Shown here piece after piece: positions 17,900-26,763 of a stretch of DNA of 64,000 nt (position 1 is its first letter; each line of letters starts with the position of its first letter). A model generated the notes under the pieces. The model saw nothing but the letters and a program-made list of their open reading frames with translations, was not told the origin of the DNA and did no database searches. The translations under genes and the position numbers were made by a program. Source of the DNA: Bin52 sp965243345. Its GTDB lineage: Bacteria; Pseudomonadota; Alphaproteobacteria; Thalassobaculales; Thalassobaculaceae. The stretch spans positions 3,534,001-3,598,000 of the forward strand of contig CBDEUR010000003.1 in the NCBI GenBank assembly GCA_965243345.1. Reading direction: 5' to 3'.

Positions 17900-18081
17900 T
17901 CAGTCGGGCACCGACTCGAACGGGTTGATCGCCGGGATGCCGAGCGGCGCAGGTTCCTGAACAGGACCGCAAGATCGTGGACGCCCGCCGTGGCCGCAAT
18001 GGCGAGGTTGGCAAAGCCCGGCGCCTGGCCCATAGCGCGTGCCCGGTCCAGCAGCGCCCTGTCCGATGGCGACAGAAGCAT
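17900..18081 (-). pseudogene. VapC-type PIN toxin, C-terminal remnant with frameshift
   Basis: In one minus-strand frame the text reads LLDRARAMGQAPGFANLAIAATAGVHDLAVLFRNLR, which resembles the third PIN helix and the VTRNVRDF strand of VapC proteins. A one-base shift near 17945-17950 continues as LGIPAINPFESVPD and a stop at 17900-17902, the usual VapC end. The Asp expected before the IAATA motif is Asn here. The N-terminal half is not recognisable, so this is a dead fragment. Confidence 0.6.
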
Positions 18082-19489
18082 CTCGTGCGGGATCTCCCGT
18101 CCTAGCCGGAAGCGTGCACGTTCCTGTCCACAGCTTGGACCAGATCAGACGCTCAACTGCCGCGAGCGTAGGCCGCAGCTCCGGATCGAACGCAGCAGCC
18201 AGCGGAGTGGTGCCTTCCCGGACGGTGACGCCAGCGCTCCCTGCTTCGCCCGCACTCGCGAGCGGGAAGGTTTTACCCCTCCCCTCAGGGTCCCAGCGTC
18301 GACGCCGGAATCCCGTACCGCTGCGCAATCGCTTGCAGGCGCACACCGCCAGCCACAGCCAGCGTGCTCACCACCGGAGCAGCGCGCCCACTCGGAAACG
18401 GCGCCCGAACGAAATCGTTCAGCAGCTTCGGGTCCTCCAGCCACACACCGTTTTCGTGCTCGCTGGCGAAGATGTCGTGGAACACCGGGCCACCGAAGTA
18501 TAGCGCGACAATCTGGGTGAGATTCCCAACGGCGGCGTCAGGGAGCAGGATTGCGGTTTGCGTCGTGGATTTCAAGCTGTAATCCAGTCCCTAATTTCGG
18601 GGCGCGAGAGATGGTGGACCGGCAGTGTCGGTACACTGGTTGTCGCCAGCGACTGAGCCGGCCGGCGACGTTGGCGCGCCCGGCGTCTGCGAGCCACTCA
18701 GTCGCTTCCTCGCCATACTCGGCATTCAGTGCCTGGGCGATGGCGTGAAGGAGCGTCGTGTTCGCCATCATGTCGAGCACCGTCAGCCAAGTTTCGTTCC
18801 GGGCCAACCCGGCAGCACTCTCCGAACTCCTACCAGAACAACATTCCGTTCCCCCTCGACTCCTCATGGCCAGGCGCGTGAACGTGCTAGAAGGAACCCG
18901 CGACGAGGACTTGTCCGGTCATGCTAGACGCCAATAGACTGAGACGGGAGTTGACTGAACGCCGCCAACTGGCACGCTCTACCGCGGCTACGAAACGCCG
19001 GGCGGAAACGAAGCGGCGTGGCCCACTCTGGTCGCAACCACACAAGGACCCTCCGCTCACCGACCGCCCGCTACCATCACGAGAAGGATCGACGACAGGA
19101 GCATCACCGCATGCGTTGGCCTTGTAACCGGGTCGTTTCCGGTACGCTTACCGGAAAGGTCACGTGGCGCAGCAAGAGTACGGCACCAAAAGCATCGAAA
19201 ACTGCATAAGAACAGTCACATCGATCTCTCTAACTCTCGGAGCTGTCCCCTTCTCGTCACGTACACCGAGAATATCGGATTTGGTGCTATGGAATATCGG
19301 TCGCCACCTGCCTGTTAACGATACGGCGTGTTTGACGCGACTCCTGTCCCTTTGGATTGCACTTCAGACTGCTATCGACAGAAAATGGAGGCCACCAGCC
19401 GAGTTCGGTCGGCAGCTGGGCAAAGACAACTCTAGCAACGACGCCACTATGGCAGGACTCCAGTCCATTCGAGTTGGGAGACAACGGTA
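18082..19489. other. Accessory region without a clear gene
   Basis: About 1.4 kb between the vapC remnant and the DUF262 gene. Minus-strand open frames at 18285-18575 (TTG start, contains ALYFGGPVFHDIFASEHENG) and 18538-18768 (starts MANTTLLHAIAQALNAEYG) have protein-like composition, but I cannot place them in a family. They overlap each other, so they may be pieces of one decayed gene. The stretch 18870-19489 shows falling GC towards the defence gene and nothing I can name. It probably holds that gene's promoter. Confidence 0.35.
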
Positions 19490-21736
19490 ATGAGTGATAC
19501 ACTTTTCAAGCAAGTCAACTACGATCTCGGTTCACTCGTGAAATTCATCGAACTTGGTCAGATTGGCTTACCCGACATTCAGCGTCCATTTGTATGGCCC
19601 AACAAGAAGGTACGTGATTTGTTCGACTCCATGTACAGAGGCTATCCGGTCGGGTACCTCCTCTTGTGGCAGAACGGCTTCGGGAACGAGGCGAAACAGA
19701 TAGGTACGGACTACAAGCAGAAGGTTCCCGACCTACTCATAGTCGATGGACAGCAACGCCTGACTTCGCTTTTTGCCGTAACCAAGGGCATCAACGTGTT
19801 GCGCCCGACCGGTCAGTCAGACGAGATCCAGATAGCCTTCAACCCGCTGAAGGATCAGTTCGAAGTCGCTGATGCCGCAGTGCGTAGAAACAAAGCGTTC
19901 ATTCCTAACATTTCAGTTCTTTGGGCCTCAGACTCGAGCTTGTTCGACATTGTAGGGAGATACTTACAGAGCCTACGGGAAACGCGGGAGGTGACGCCGG
20001 CGCAGCAACAGCAAGTGGAGAGATCCACTACTCGCCTGTTCAATCTACTCAAGTTCCCGTTCACCGCGCTCGAGCTCTCCAAGGACCTTGATGAAGAGCA
20101 GGTTGCGGAAGTGTTTGTACGGATCAACAGCGCCGGAAAACCCTTGAACCAAGCTGACTTTATCTTGACCCTGATGTCCGTCTTCTGGGACGATGGGAGA
20201 AAAGAGCTTGAGAACTACTGCTTGAGTGCTCGCCAACCCTCGACCGGGGAGCCATCCCCCTTCAACCACTTCATCCGACCCGAGCCGGATCAACTGCTTC
20301 GAGTTAGTATCGCGCTCGGTTTCAAACGCGCACGGCTCCAATACGTCTACTCCATTCTAAGAGGGAAAGATCTGGAAACTGGGGAATTCACCGACGAGCA
20401 GCGAGAACAACAGTTCAGTATTTTGAAGGACGCTCAGGCGAAGGTGCTCGACCTCTCGGCATGGCACGGCTTCTTCAAAGCCCTGCGAACCGCTGGCTAT
20501 CTCGGCGGGCGGATGATCACCTCTAACAATAACCTGCTGTTTTCGTATGCGTTTTATCTGATTGGACGGACAGAATACGCGGTGCCAGCTAAGGACCTGC
20601 GAAGAGTGATCGCGCGCTGGTTCTTTATGTGCAGTCTGACCGGACGCTACACAGGGTCTCCGGAGTCGGACCTGGAGTTCGATTTGGCTCGTTTGCGCGA
20701 TGTCAGGGACGCTGCCGGATTTGTGCGTACGCTCGACCAAGTCTGTGACGCAGCGCTCACGAACGATTACTGGTCGATCACGATGCCCAACGACTTAGCG
20801 ACATCGTCTCCGCGGAGTCCATCTCTGTTTGCGTACTACGCCGCGCTGGTACTTGAAGAGGCCCGGGCACTTTTCTCTGACCAGAAAGTAGAGACTCTGC
20901 TTGATCCTTCTGTTCATTCCACTCGTTCTGCAGCGGAGCGCCATCATTTATTCCCGAAAGACTATTTGAAGAGCATGGGGGTTACCGACCAGCGCGAAAC
21001 CAATCAAATTGCAAACTATGCTTTACTGGAGTGGGAGGACAACAGCAAAATTGGCGTAACAGGTCCGGCTGAGTATGTGCCCCTGATGCAGGAGTCGCTG
21101 AAGCCGGACGAAATCGTACGCCAGTATCGCTGGCACGCCTTGCCTGACGGGTGGGAAGCGATGCCCTACAAGGCGTTCTTGGCGGCTCGGCGCGAGCGGA
21201 TTGCCCGCTTCGTTGCCGACGCGTATCACCGCCTTAGAGAGGAATACGGCTCTGAGGCACCTGACACCATGGACATTGGGGAACTCATTGCGGGCGGCGA
21301 AGGGGTACACGTTGAGTTCAAATCCAGTCTTAGGGTCAATCTGCACACTGCAGAGAAGGACCCAAAGATTGAGTTGGCTTGTCTAAAGACGGTTGCGGGA
21401 TTTCTCAACGCACGGGGTGGAACCCTGATTATTGGTGTTTCGGACGACGGCGAGACGGTCGGAATCGAGGTCGACGGGTTTATAAATGAAGACAAGATGC
21501 ACCTGCATTTGGTTAATTTGCTCAGAAATCGGATCGGCGCGCAGCATTTAATGTACATCCATCCAAGATTTGAAGACCGTGACGAGGCGCGGGTGCTGGT
21601 AGTGGAGTGCTGGCCTTCGAATTCGTCTGCCTTTGTGAAAGATGGTGGCGCTGAGCGTTTCTACATAAGAACCGGTGCAGCAACGACCGAGCTTAGTGCA
21701 ACTCAAATGCAGCAATACGTCGGGCAGCGGTTCTGA
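19490..21736 (+). CDS. DUF262-DUF1524 (GmrSD-type) nuclease fused to AlbA_2 domain
   Basis: A 748-residue multi-domain protein of lower GC than its surroundings. Residues 1-240 form a DUF262/GmrS-like NTPase domain with LPDIQRPFVWP (28-37) and the signature DGQQRLTSL (86-94). Around 480-515 lies a DUF1524-type HNH nuclease motif, ERHHLFPKDYL (485-486 are the His pair), followed by the conserved Asn-rich helix NQIANYALLEW. Residues 600-748 are a Schlafen-type AlbA_2 domain: EGVHVEFKSS, LKTVAGFLNARGGTLIIGVSDDG and a final LSATQMQQYV. DUF262-DUF1524 proteins such as GmrSD and BrxU cut modified phage DNA. The added AlbA_2 part suggests nucleic-acid sensing or RNA cleavage. It stands alone between relics. 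Confidence 0.88.
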   Translation: MSDTLFKQVNYDLGSLVKFIELGQIGLPDIQRPFVWPNKKVRDLFDSMYRGYPVGYLLLWQNGFGNEAKQIGTDYKQKVPDLLIVDGQQRLTSLFAVTKGINVLRPTGQSDEIQIAFNPLKDQFEVADAAVRRNKAFIPNISVLWASDSSLFDIVGRYLQSLRETREVTPAQQQQVERSTTRLFNLLKFPFTALELSKDLDEEQVAEVFVRINSAGKPLNQADFILTLMSVFWDDGRKELENYCLSARQPSTGEPSPFNHFIRPEPDQLLRVSIALGFKRARLQYVYSILRGKDLETGEFTDEQREQQFSILKDAQAKVLDLSAWHGFFKALRTAGYLGGRMITSNNNLLFSYAFYLIGRTEYAVPAKDLRRVIARWFFMCSLTGRYTGSPESDLEFDLARLRDVRDAAGFVRTLDQVCDAALTNDYWSITMPNDLATSSPRSPSLFAYYAALVLEEARALFSDQKVETLLDPSVHSTRSAAERHHLFPKDYLKSMGVTDQRETNQIANYALLEWEDNSKIGVTGPAEYVPLMQESLKPDEIVRQYRWHALPDGWEAMPYKAFLAARRERIARFVADAYHRLREEYGSEAPDTMDIGELIAGGEGVHVEFKSSLRVNLHTAEKDPKIELACLKTVAGFLNARGGTLIIGVSDDGETVGIEVDGFINEDKMHLHLVNLLRNRIGAQHLMYIHPRFEDRDEARVLVVECWPSNSSAFVKDGGAERFYIRTGAATTELSATQMQQYVGQRF

Positions 21737-21793
21737 ACCCATGAAGTTAAAGATGACTCCCTACGCACGTATTCGACAGATACAAGACAGGTC

Positions 21794-22063
21794 CTATGGT
21801 CCTGCGCCGCGTAGCGGGCTCGTGTCGCGCGGCGACAGGTCTCTTGCCTCGAGTCCCGAGGCAGCCAGGAGGCGGCCGAACGACGGAACCTGTCGAAGAC
21901 GATTCCATTCGTCGAGGCCGACAAGGACAGCACGGGGCTGCCCGCGACGGGTGATGACGGCGGTGTCGCCCCTTGCGGCTCCTTCCACCAGGGCCGACAG
22001 TGTGGCCTTGGCTTCCCGTAGCGGAACTGTTCGTATGACGTCCTCCTGAACCAATGCTGTCAC
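21794..22063 (-). CDS. Phd/YefM-family antitoxin, orphan
   Basis: An 89-residue frame encoding a Phd/YefM antitoxin: TVPLREAKATLSALVEGAARGDTAVITRRGQPRAVLVGLDEW is the family's DNA-binding N-domain, read in two parts. The GTG at 22063 is the only standard start upstream. However, a strong AGGAGG (22041-22046, minus strand) sits five bases before an ATA codon at 22034-22036, exactly where relatives begin with MRTVPLREAK. This suggests the true start codon has mutated from ATG to ATA. No toxin gene follows; the DUF262 gene ends 57 bases away on the other strand. It is likely a non-functional or weakly expressed leftover. Confidence 0.65.
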   Translation of the reverse strand: MTALVQEDVIRTVPLREAKATLSALVEGAARGDTAVITRRGQPRAVLVGLDEWNRLRQVPSFGRLLAASGLEARDLSPRDTSPLRGAGP

Positions 22064-22181
22064 GTTAGTTCCGTGCGTGAGGTCAGGCAATCGGTGCAGG
22101 CGCCCGCAGGGCCATGATCTGGTGGCCCCTCGGTGACCCTTCCGGGCCGGGCTCTGTCGTGTTCGCGGTCGCCGGACCGAC

Positions 22182-22300
22182 TCACATCTTAAGAGCTTTC
22201 TCGAGTCCCCGAAGTCGGTAGCTCCGATCCTTGATGTTGGGCACATGCGAGCGGTGCAGGAGTCGGTCGGGGATGGCGGGCGCTCCATACTATCGCCATG
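22182..22300 (-). mobile_element. IS21-family istB, C-terminal remnant
   Basis: About 39 codons read PDRLLHRSHVPNIKDRSYRLRGLEKALKM and then a TGA at 22182-22184. This matches the end of IstB, the IS21 helper ATPase (DRLLHRSHVLNIKGRSYRLRDLE in relatives). A stop codon lies directly upstream in the same frame, so nothing else of the gene remains. It marks a past insertion at the right edge of the accessory island. Confidence 0.7.
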
Positions 22301-22448
22301 CCGGAATCACGTCCCTTGCGTGCGCTCCCCGCTTTCCTGCGAGAGCCTGTATGTGTCCAGGATGGAACTTCCGACCCGCTTCACAGAAGGGGAACGGGCC
22401 AAACTCGGCTGGCAGGTTTCAGGTTATGCGCGGCACGGTTCGAGTGTG

Positions 22449-23768
22449 TCAGCCCCTCATCAGGCTCGGCAGCCAGGTAATGACCCCGGGGAAGATCATG
22501 CAAAGGGTGAGACCCAGTATCATGAGAAAGACAAACGGCGTCGTCGACTTGTAGATGTCCATCATGGTCACGCCTGGCGGCACGACCGCCTTCATGTAGA
22601 ACAGATTGAATCCGAATGGTGGCGTCAGAAAGGCCAACTCCATGTTGATCACGAACAGTATCGCAAACCAGAGCGGATCGAAGCCAAGCGAGGTGACAAT
22701 CGGGAAAAAGAGGGGAGCGGTCAGCAGCACGATGCCCGCCGGATCGAAGAACATTCCCAACACGAGCAGGATGACCTGCATGGTGATGATCACCATCCAT
22801 GGATCACCGACACCCCTGATCAAGTCACCTACCAGCGAAGAGGCACCGGTTACGGCATAGAGCGCCGTGAACGCCGAGGCAGCGAATACAATCCAGATTA
22901 CCATCGCGCTCAATCGCAGCGTGATGAAGAGCGCCGAGGTAAAGTTCTTCCAGGTGAACGACCGCTTGATCACCGCGCTGACGATCGCGCCAAGGGCGCC
23001 GATCGCCGAAGCTTCACTGGGCGTGGCGAGGCCGAAGAACATGGATCCCATCACCGCAAAAACCAGGCTGACCGGAAGCAACAACGCCCGCAGCAGTCTG
23101 AGACGCTCAGCCGCCGGAAGTCGGTCATCCGGCGGCACGCTCGGTCCCATGTCCTTCTGGAAGTAACAGCGGATCAGGATATATCCGACAAACAGCGAAC
23201 TGAGCAGCAATCCGGGCAGAATGCCGGCAATGAACATCTGGCCGACCGACTGTCTCGAAGTGAGAGCCAGAATGATCATCAGCACGCTCGGCGGAATGAG
23301 GATTCCAAGTGAGCCGCCTGCCGATATGCAACCGAGCGCGATATCCTTCTTGTACCCGCGCCTGAGCATCGAGGGCAGTGCAATCAGGCCCATCGACGTG
23401 GTGGCGGCGCCACTGATGCCGACCATTGCTGCAAACAGCGTGCAGATGAGCACTGTCCCGGCTGCAAGGCCGCCGCGGAGCCCGCCCATCCAGTGGTACA
23501 TCAATTCGTACATCTCTTCGGCGATGCCACATCGTTGCAGCAGGGCGCCCATGAATATGAACATGGGCACGGCCACGAGCAGGAACAGGTCCATGGCCAT
23601 GTATGTTCGATTTGCGAGGATCGGCAGCGCGTGCGGTCCCCACAAGAAGATGATGAAGAACGTTGCGACGCCGCCAATCGCGAACACCAGCGGCAGACCC
23701 GAAAGCAGGAGCACGACGAGACTGCCAAACAGGATCACTGTCAGCCATTCCGGGCCAAGGCCTAACAT
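22449..23768 (-). CDS. dctM: TRAP transporter large permease DctM (second system)
   Basis: A 439-residue permease with the family scaffold: MVGISGAATTSMGLIALPSML, GGSLGILIPPSVLMIILA, GLATPSEASAIGALGA, and LTPPFGFNLFYMKAVVP near the C-terminus. It resembles the mannitol/chloroaromatic-type (TakP-associated) branch. It lies downstream of the second dctQ (75-base gap), with dctP further upstream, all on the minus strand. It is the ion-coupled channel of the second TRAP system. Confidence 0.92.
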   Translation of the reverse strand: MLGLGPEWLTVILFGSLVVLLLSGLPLVFAIGGVATFFIIFLWGPHALPILANRTYMAMDLFLLVAVPMFIFMGALLQRCGIAEEMYELMYHWMGGLRGGLAAGTVLICTLFAAMVGISGAATTSMGLIALPSMLRRGYKKDIALGCISAGGSLGILIPPSVLMIILALTSRQSVGQMFIAGILPGLLLSSLFVGYILIRCYFQKDMGPSVPPDDRLPAAERLRLLRALLLPVSLVFAVMGSMFFGLATPSEASAIGALGAIVSAVIKRSFTWKNFTSALFITLRLSAMVIWIVFAASAFTALYAVTGASSLVGDLIRGVGDPWMVIITMQVILLVLGMFFDPAGIVLLTAPLFFPIVTSLGFDPLWFAILFVINMELAFLTPPFGFNLFYMKAVVPPGVTMMDIYKSTTPFVFLMILGLTLCMIFPGVITWLPSLMRG

Positions 23769-23843
23769 GAACTAACTCCTGGTGGATTGTCGTCGAGGTG
23801 AAACGGTCGACGCGCCAGCGGATGTGCGGCGAGACGGCGGAAG

Positions 23844-24377
23844 TCAGGGAACCTGCACGCGTACCGGGAAGATATCCTCTCCTTTGATGACGATTGCCAC
23901 ATCGCGGATCAGCTTGGCGAAAACCTGCATCAGGAACAGGAAACACCCCACCGGCAGCGTTGTGCGCAACGGATAATAGATGGGCTTCCAATGCGTCATC
24001 GTGGTCTCTCCGAGCTGCCAGGACCTGATGGTGATCTCCAGCGATACCCAGAACAGCACGCCCAGAAACAGGAACGTGAAGCCGCTGGTGAGTATGTCGA
24101 GCATCGCACGCCCCCGGGGCGAGAGCTGACCCCAGATGACGTCCACATTGACATGGCCGCCTGTCATGTGCGTGTAGGCACCGCCAAGCACGATGTAGCC
24201 GCCGTACAGGAAAAGCGATATTTCATACGCCCAGAGTGACGGGGAATTGAAGAAGTATCTCAGCACGATTTCCCAGACCATGATGCACAGCATCGGGATG
24301 ATCGTGAACGCGACGATCCAGGCAAACCTCGCGTTAAGCCAGTCCGTAAAGTGCAGATAGTACTGGATTGCTTTCAC
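23844..24377 (-). CDS. dctQ: TRAP transporter small membrane subunit DctQ (second system)
   Basis: A 177-residue protein with four membrane helices. Typical parts are IIPMLCIMVWEIVLRYFFNSPSLWAYE (read in parts), GGAYTHMTGGHVNVDVIWG and the final helix pair. I chose the GTG at 24377, which has a GGGAG ribosome site six bases upstream and gives the short N-terminus usual for the family; the longer frame begins at TTG 24425. About 250 bases separate it from the dctP stop, a wide gap for a TRAP operon. Confidence 0.85.
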   Translation of the reverse strand: MKAIQYYLHFTDWLNARFAWIVAFTIIPMLCIMVWEIVLRYFFNSPSLWAYEISLFLYGGYIVLGGAYTHMTGGHVNVDVIWGQLSPRGRAMLDILTSGFTFLFLGVLFWVSLEITIRSWQLGETTMTHWKPIYYPLRTTLPVGCFLFLMQVFAKLIRDVAIVIKGEDIFPVRVQVP

Positions 24378-24625
24378 TGTCCGCTCCCATCCAGACCGGT
24401 CGCGCCAGCGAGGCAAGCGCGCCAATGGCAGCCATGGTTATGCCGTCAGCGCACCGTGCCTCTCTTTGGCGCCGCCCGAGGGCGCTGCGATGGATCACCT
24501 CGATCCCGGGCGGCCCCCGGGGTCGGTGCATGCAAGGATCAAGGCAGCACCGACCTGGGGCCTTGGGTACGACGCGTCACGGTAGACGCATCCCGCCGAC
24601 AGTCGCGGGGGGCGCTACGCCGGCC

Positions 24626-25789
24626 TCAGACAGGAAGCTGCTTCGGACCGTAGTAGTTCCTGTGCATCTCCCGAGCCGCGGAGTAGATGTCGATCAAGTT
24701 GTCGATGTGGGGCATCGAGCCCCGCTTGCTGACGAACTCGTTCCAGCACCAGTCGGCCGCTTCCCTCAACTCCTCGTCCGGCATGATGATCGTCTCCACG
24801 CCGCCCGCGGCCAGTTCGCTGCGGCCACGAACATCCGTCGGGATGGTGAGCGCGGTGATATCCAGGTTGTAGACGCGGGCAGCTGACAGCATCACTTCCT
24901 GCAAGTCCGCCGGCAATTCGTTGTAGGTGTTCAGGTTCATGATGATCTCTGTGATGTCGTACGGTGCCACAGAGGGATTGATGTAGTACTTGCAGACCTC
25001 GTGCATCTTCATGCCGGCCCAGGCATCCGGCGCGCCGAACGCGGCGGCGTCGAGGATCTTGGTCTGAATGGCAGTGTAGATCTCACCGCCCGGTATCACG
25101 ACGATGGACGCACCGTTCTTGACGAGCCATTCGGCCCAGATGCCGAACGCGCGCACCTTCATGCCCTGGAAGTCGGCATAGGACTTGACCGGGCGTGTCG
25201 ACATCATGGCGCCCCATTCGTCGGAGCAGGTGTAGGACAGGTGCATCACGTTGTGCGGTGCATACGCCTCGCGCCAAAGCTCCTTGAGCCCCATGAACTG
25301 GTAGATGCTCTCAAAGAACTCGACGTTCGTGATCGGAAAGAACGGGACGGCCCAGAGATACTCACCGACCGGCACGGTACCGCGATGGTAGATCGAGGCC
25401 GTGACGGCGAGGTCAGCCACGCCATTGCCGACACCGCTGAAGGTCTCCCCGATGCCAAGCAGCACTTCGGCATCGAAGTTCGTCACCTCAATGCGGCCAC
25501 CGGACAACTTGTTGACGCGATCGACGAACAGATCCACGGCGCGGTCCTGTGACTCGATGCCGATGCCCGTCCAGTTGCTCTGCAGCTTCAGCTTCCAGGT
25601 CTTGTTCTCCGCCCTGGCGATCGCAGGCATGGCGAGTGCCGCTGCACCGGCGCCTGCGACGCCCATCGCCGTGGTCTTCAGATAGTTGCGCCGGCTCATC
25701 GCATTCCCTGTGCCGGCCGCTTCGCCAGCCGGCGGCGTGCCCGCGGCATCCCCGGGTGCAACTGGGTTCTTGTTCTGGTTGTCAGACAT
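24626..25789 (-). CDS. dctP: TRAP substrate-binding protein, Tat-exported, TakP-like
   Basis: A 387-residue receptor with a twin-arginine signal: SRRNYLKTTAMGVAGAGAAA after a 30-residue hydrophilic lead, cleaved near AIARA. The mature part WKLKLQSNWTG and the ligand-Arg region YADFQGMKVRAFG fit the TakP-like branch, which often binds 2-oxo acids or similar with a metal ion. IQTKILDAAAFGAPDAW is the family's Ala/Glu-Trp substrate segment. Tat export suggests folding with a bound ligand or ion before transport. It serves the DctQM genes downstream. Confidence 0.9.
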   Translation of the reverse strand: MSDNQNKNPVAPGDAAGTPPAGEAAGTGNAMSRRNYLKTTAMGVAGAGAAALAMPAIARAENKTWKLKLQSNWTGIGIESQDRAVDLFVDRVNKLSGGRIEVTNFDAEVLLGIGETFSGVGNGVADLAVTASIYHRGTVPVGEYLWAVPFFPITNVEFFESIYQFMGLKELWREAYAPHNVMHLSYTCSDEWGAMMSTRPVKSYADFQGMKVRAFGIWAEWLVKNGASIVVIPGGEIYTAIQTKILDAAAFGAPDAWAGMKMHEVCKYYINPSVAPYDITEIIMNLNTYNELPADLQEVMLSAARVYNLDITALTIPTDVRGRSELAAGGVETIIMPDEELREAADWCWNEFVSKRGSMPHIDNLIDIYSAAREMHRNYYGPKQLPV

Positions 25790-26619
25790 TGCATTGTCTC
25801 CAAAGGTCTGGGTTTCCGAGTGCTTCTGTCACCGCGTTCCCAATGGTTTGCCGGTGGCTGCCGGTTTGCCGATGAGCACCGCCGTGATCGTGCATGACAG
25901 GGTACAGGGGTGCAAGGCTCGTATGGCGGGCGTACCCGGCCGACTGAACGGCGCGCCCCATTCCACTCCGACAGGCAACACCACGGGCGGTGGGGACCCG
26001 CATCTCGCACACAGGATGTTCCCCGAGCTGACCGAGACTGTCGGCCGTTTGTCGGAGCGGGATCAGGAGCCGGTCGCGGTGCCCAGGCTTGCGCATCCCG
26101 AAGAGCTGCTTCACCGTCAGCCCGATTTCGTGGCGCGGACCGGGCGGCACAGGCCCGTGCCTCCAGTCCCCGGGCACGTCGGGACCTGATCGAGCGGACC
26201 GATGCGGTTCCGGTCCCGGGATGGTCGTGTGGATGGTCACTGCGTTTCGCCTTCCCGAGCGAGGAGGGGTTCCCGCGCTCTTTCCGGGTTCGCGGTCAGC
26301 GACCTTCCGGCACGGATGCACGAGGTACCGGAGACAACAATCGCCGGCCATCCATCCCGCGATTCCACCTTGATCGAGGCGCGGGAGCAGCTGGCAGAAA
26401 AGGCGCAAGAAGGACCCGAAAAGGCCGAAGCGCACGCGAGGCCGGCCGGAACACCGCTACAGTGCATCGAGTCATTCCCGCGCGGTTGCGGGGCTTGCGG
26501 CCCCGGTGATGCGCCTGTCGCATTCGAGATCGCAGCCCCTCGCGCATTCGAAAACCCACACGCCGGCGTCTTGCGAACATGGCTACGGGTTTCGGCCGGC
26601 ACCGGAAGACCGGCCACCT
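25790..26619. other. No gene recognised; likely decayed DNA
   Basis: About 830 bases upstream of the second dctP. Many overlapping open frames exist on both strands, as expected at high GC, but none shows family sequence or a good start. The first 100 bases or so next to dctP should hold its promoter. The right end borders a recognisable dehydrogenase remnant, so the whole stretch may be degraded genes. Confidence 0.4.
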
Positions 26620-26755
26620 GTTCCGCCTTGCTCCCGGCGAAGCGGATTTTCCGGACAGCGCGCGAGGTGAACACCCGCGTCGTTCTCGTGGCCGGGCCCG
26701 GGCAACCCGGTCGAACACGAGGCCGTCAACCGGGCCGGTTTCCCGGCCCGGCAGC
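26620..26755 (+). pseudogene. Remnant of D-2-hydroxyacid dehydrogenase 3' end
   Basis: The text EVNTRVVLVAG at 26664-26696, then after a one-base shift NPVEHEAVNRAGFPAR at 26704-26751, parallels the C-terminus of the intact dehydrogenase encoded at 16803-17825 (GEVNTRAILAV ... NLVNPEVVNRAGFQAR). Nucleotide similarity is also visible (gcgaggtgaacacccg in both). Only this last part survives. A GC-rich hairpin (ccgggccgg-tttc-ccggcccgg, 26730-26751) lies inside it and may also end transcription of the NIPSNAP gene on the other strand. Confidence 0.6.
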
Positions 26756-26763
26756 CGAGCAGC

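Noticed and set aside
21703..21793. Possible start of a toxin gene after the Phd antitoxin
   Set aside because: The few codons before the DUF262 gene end do not show a clear PIN or RelE motif; the space is too short for a toxin.
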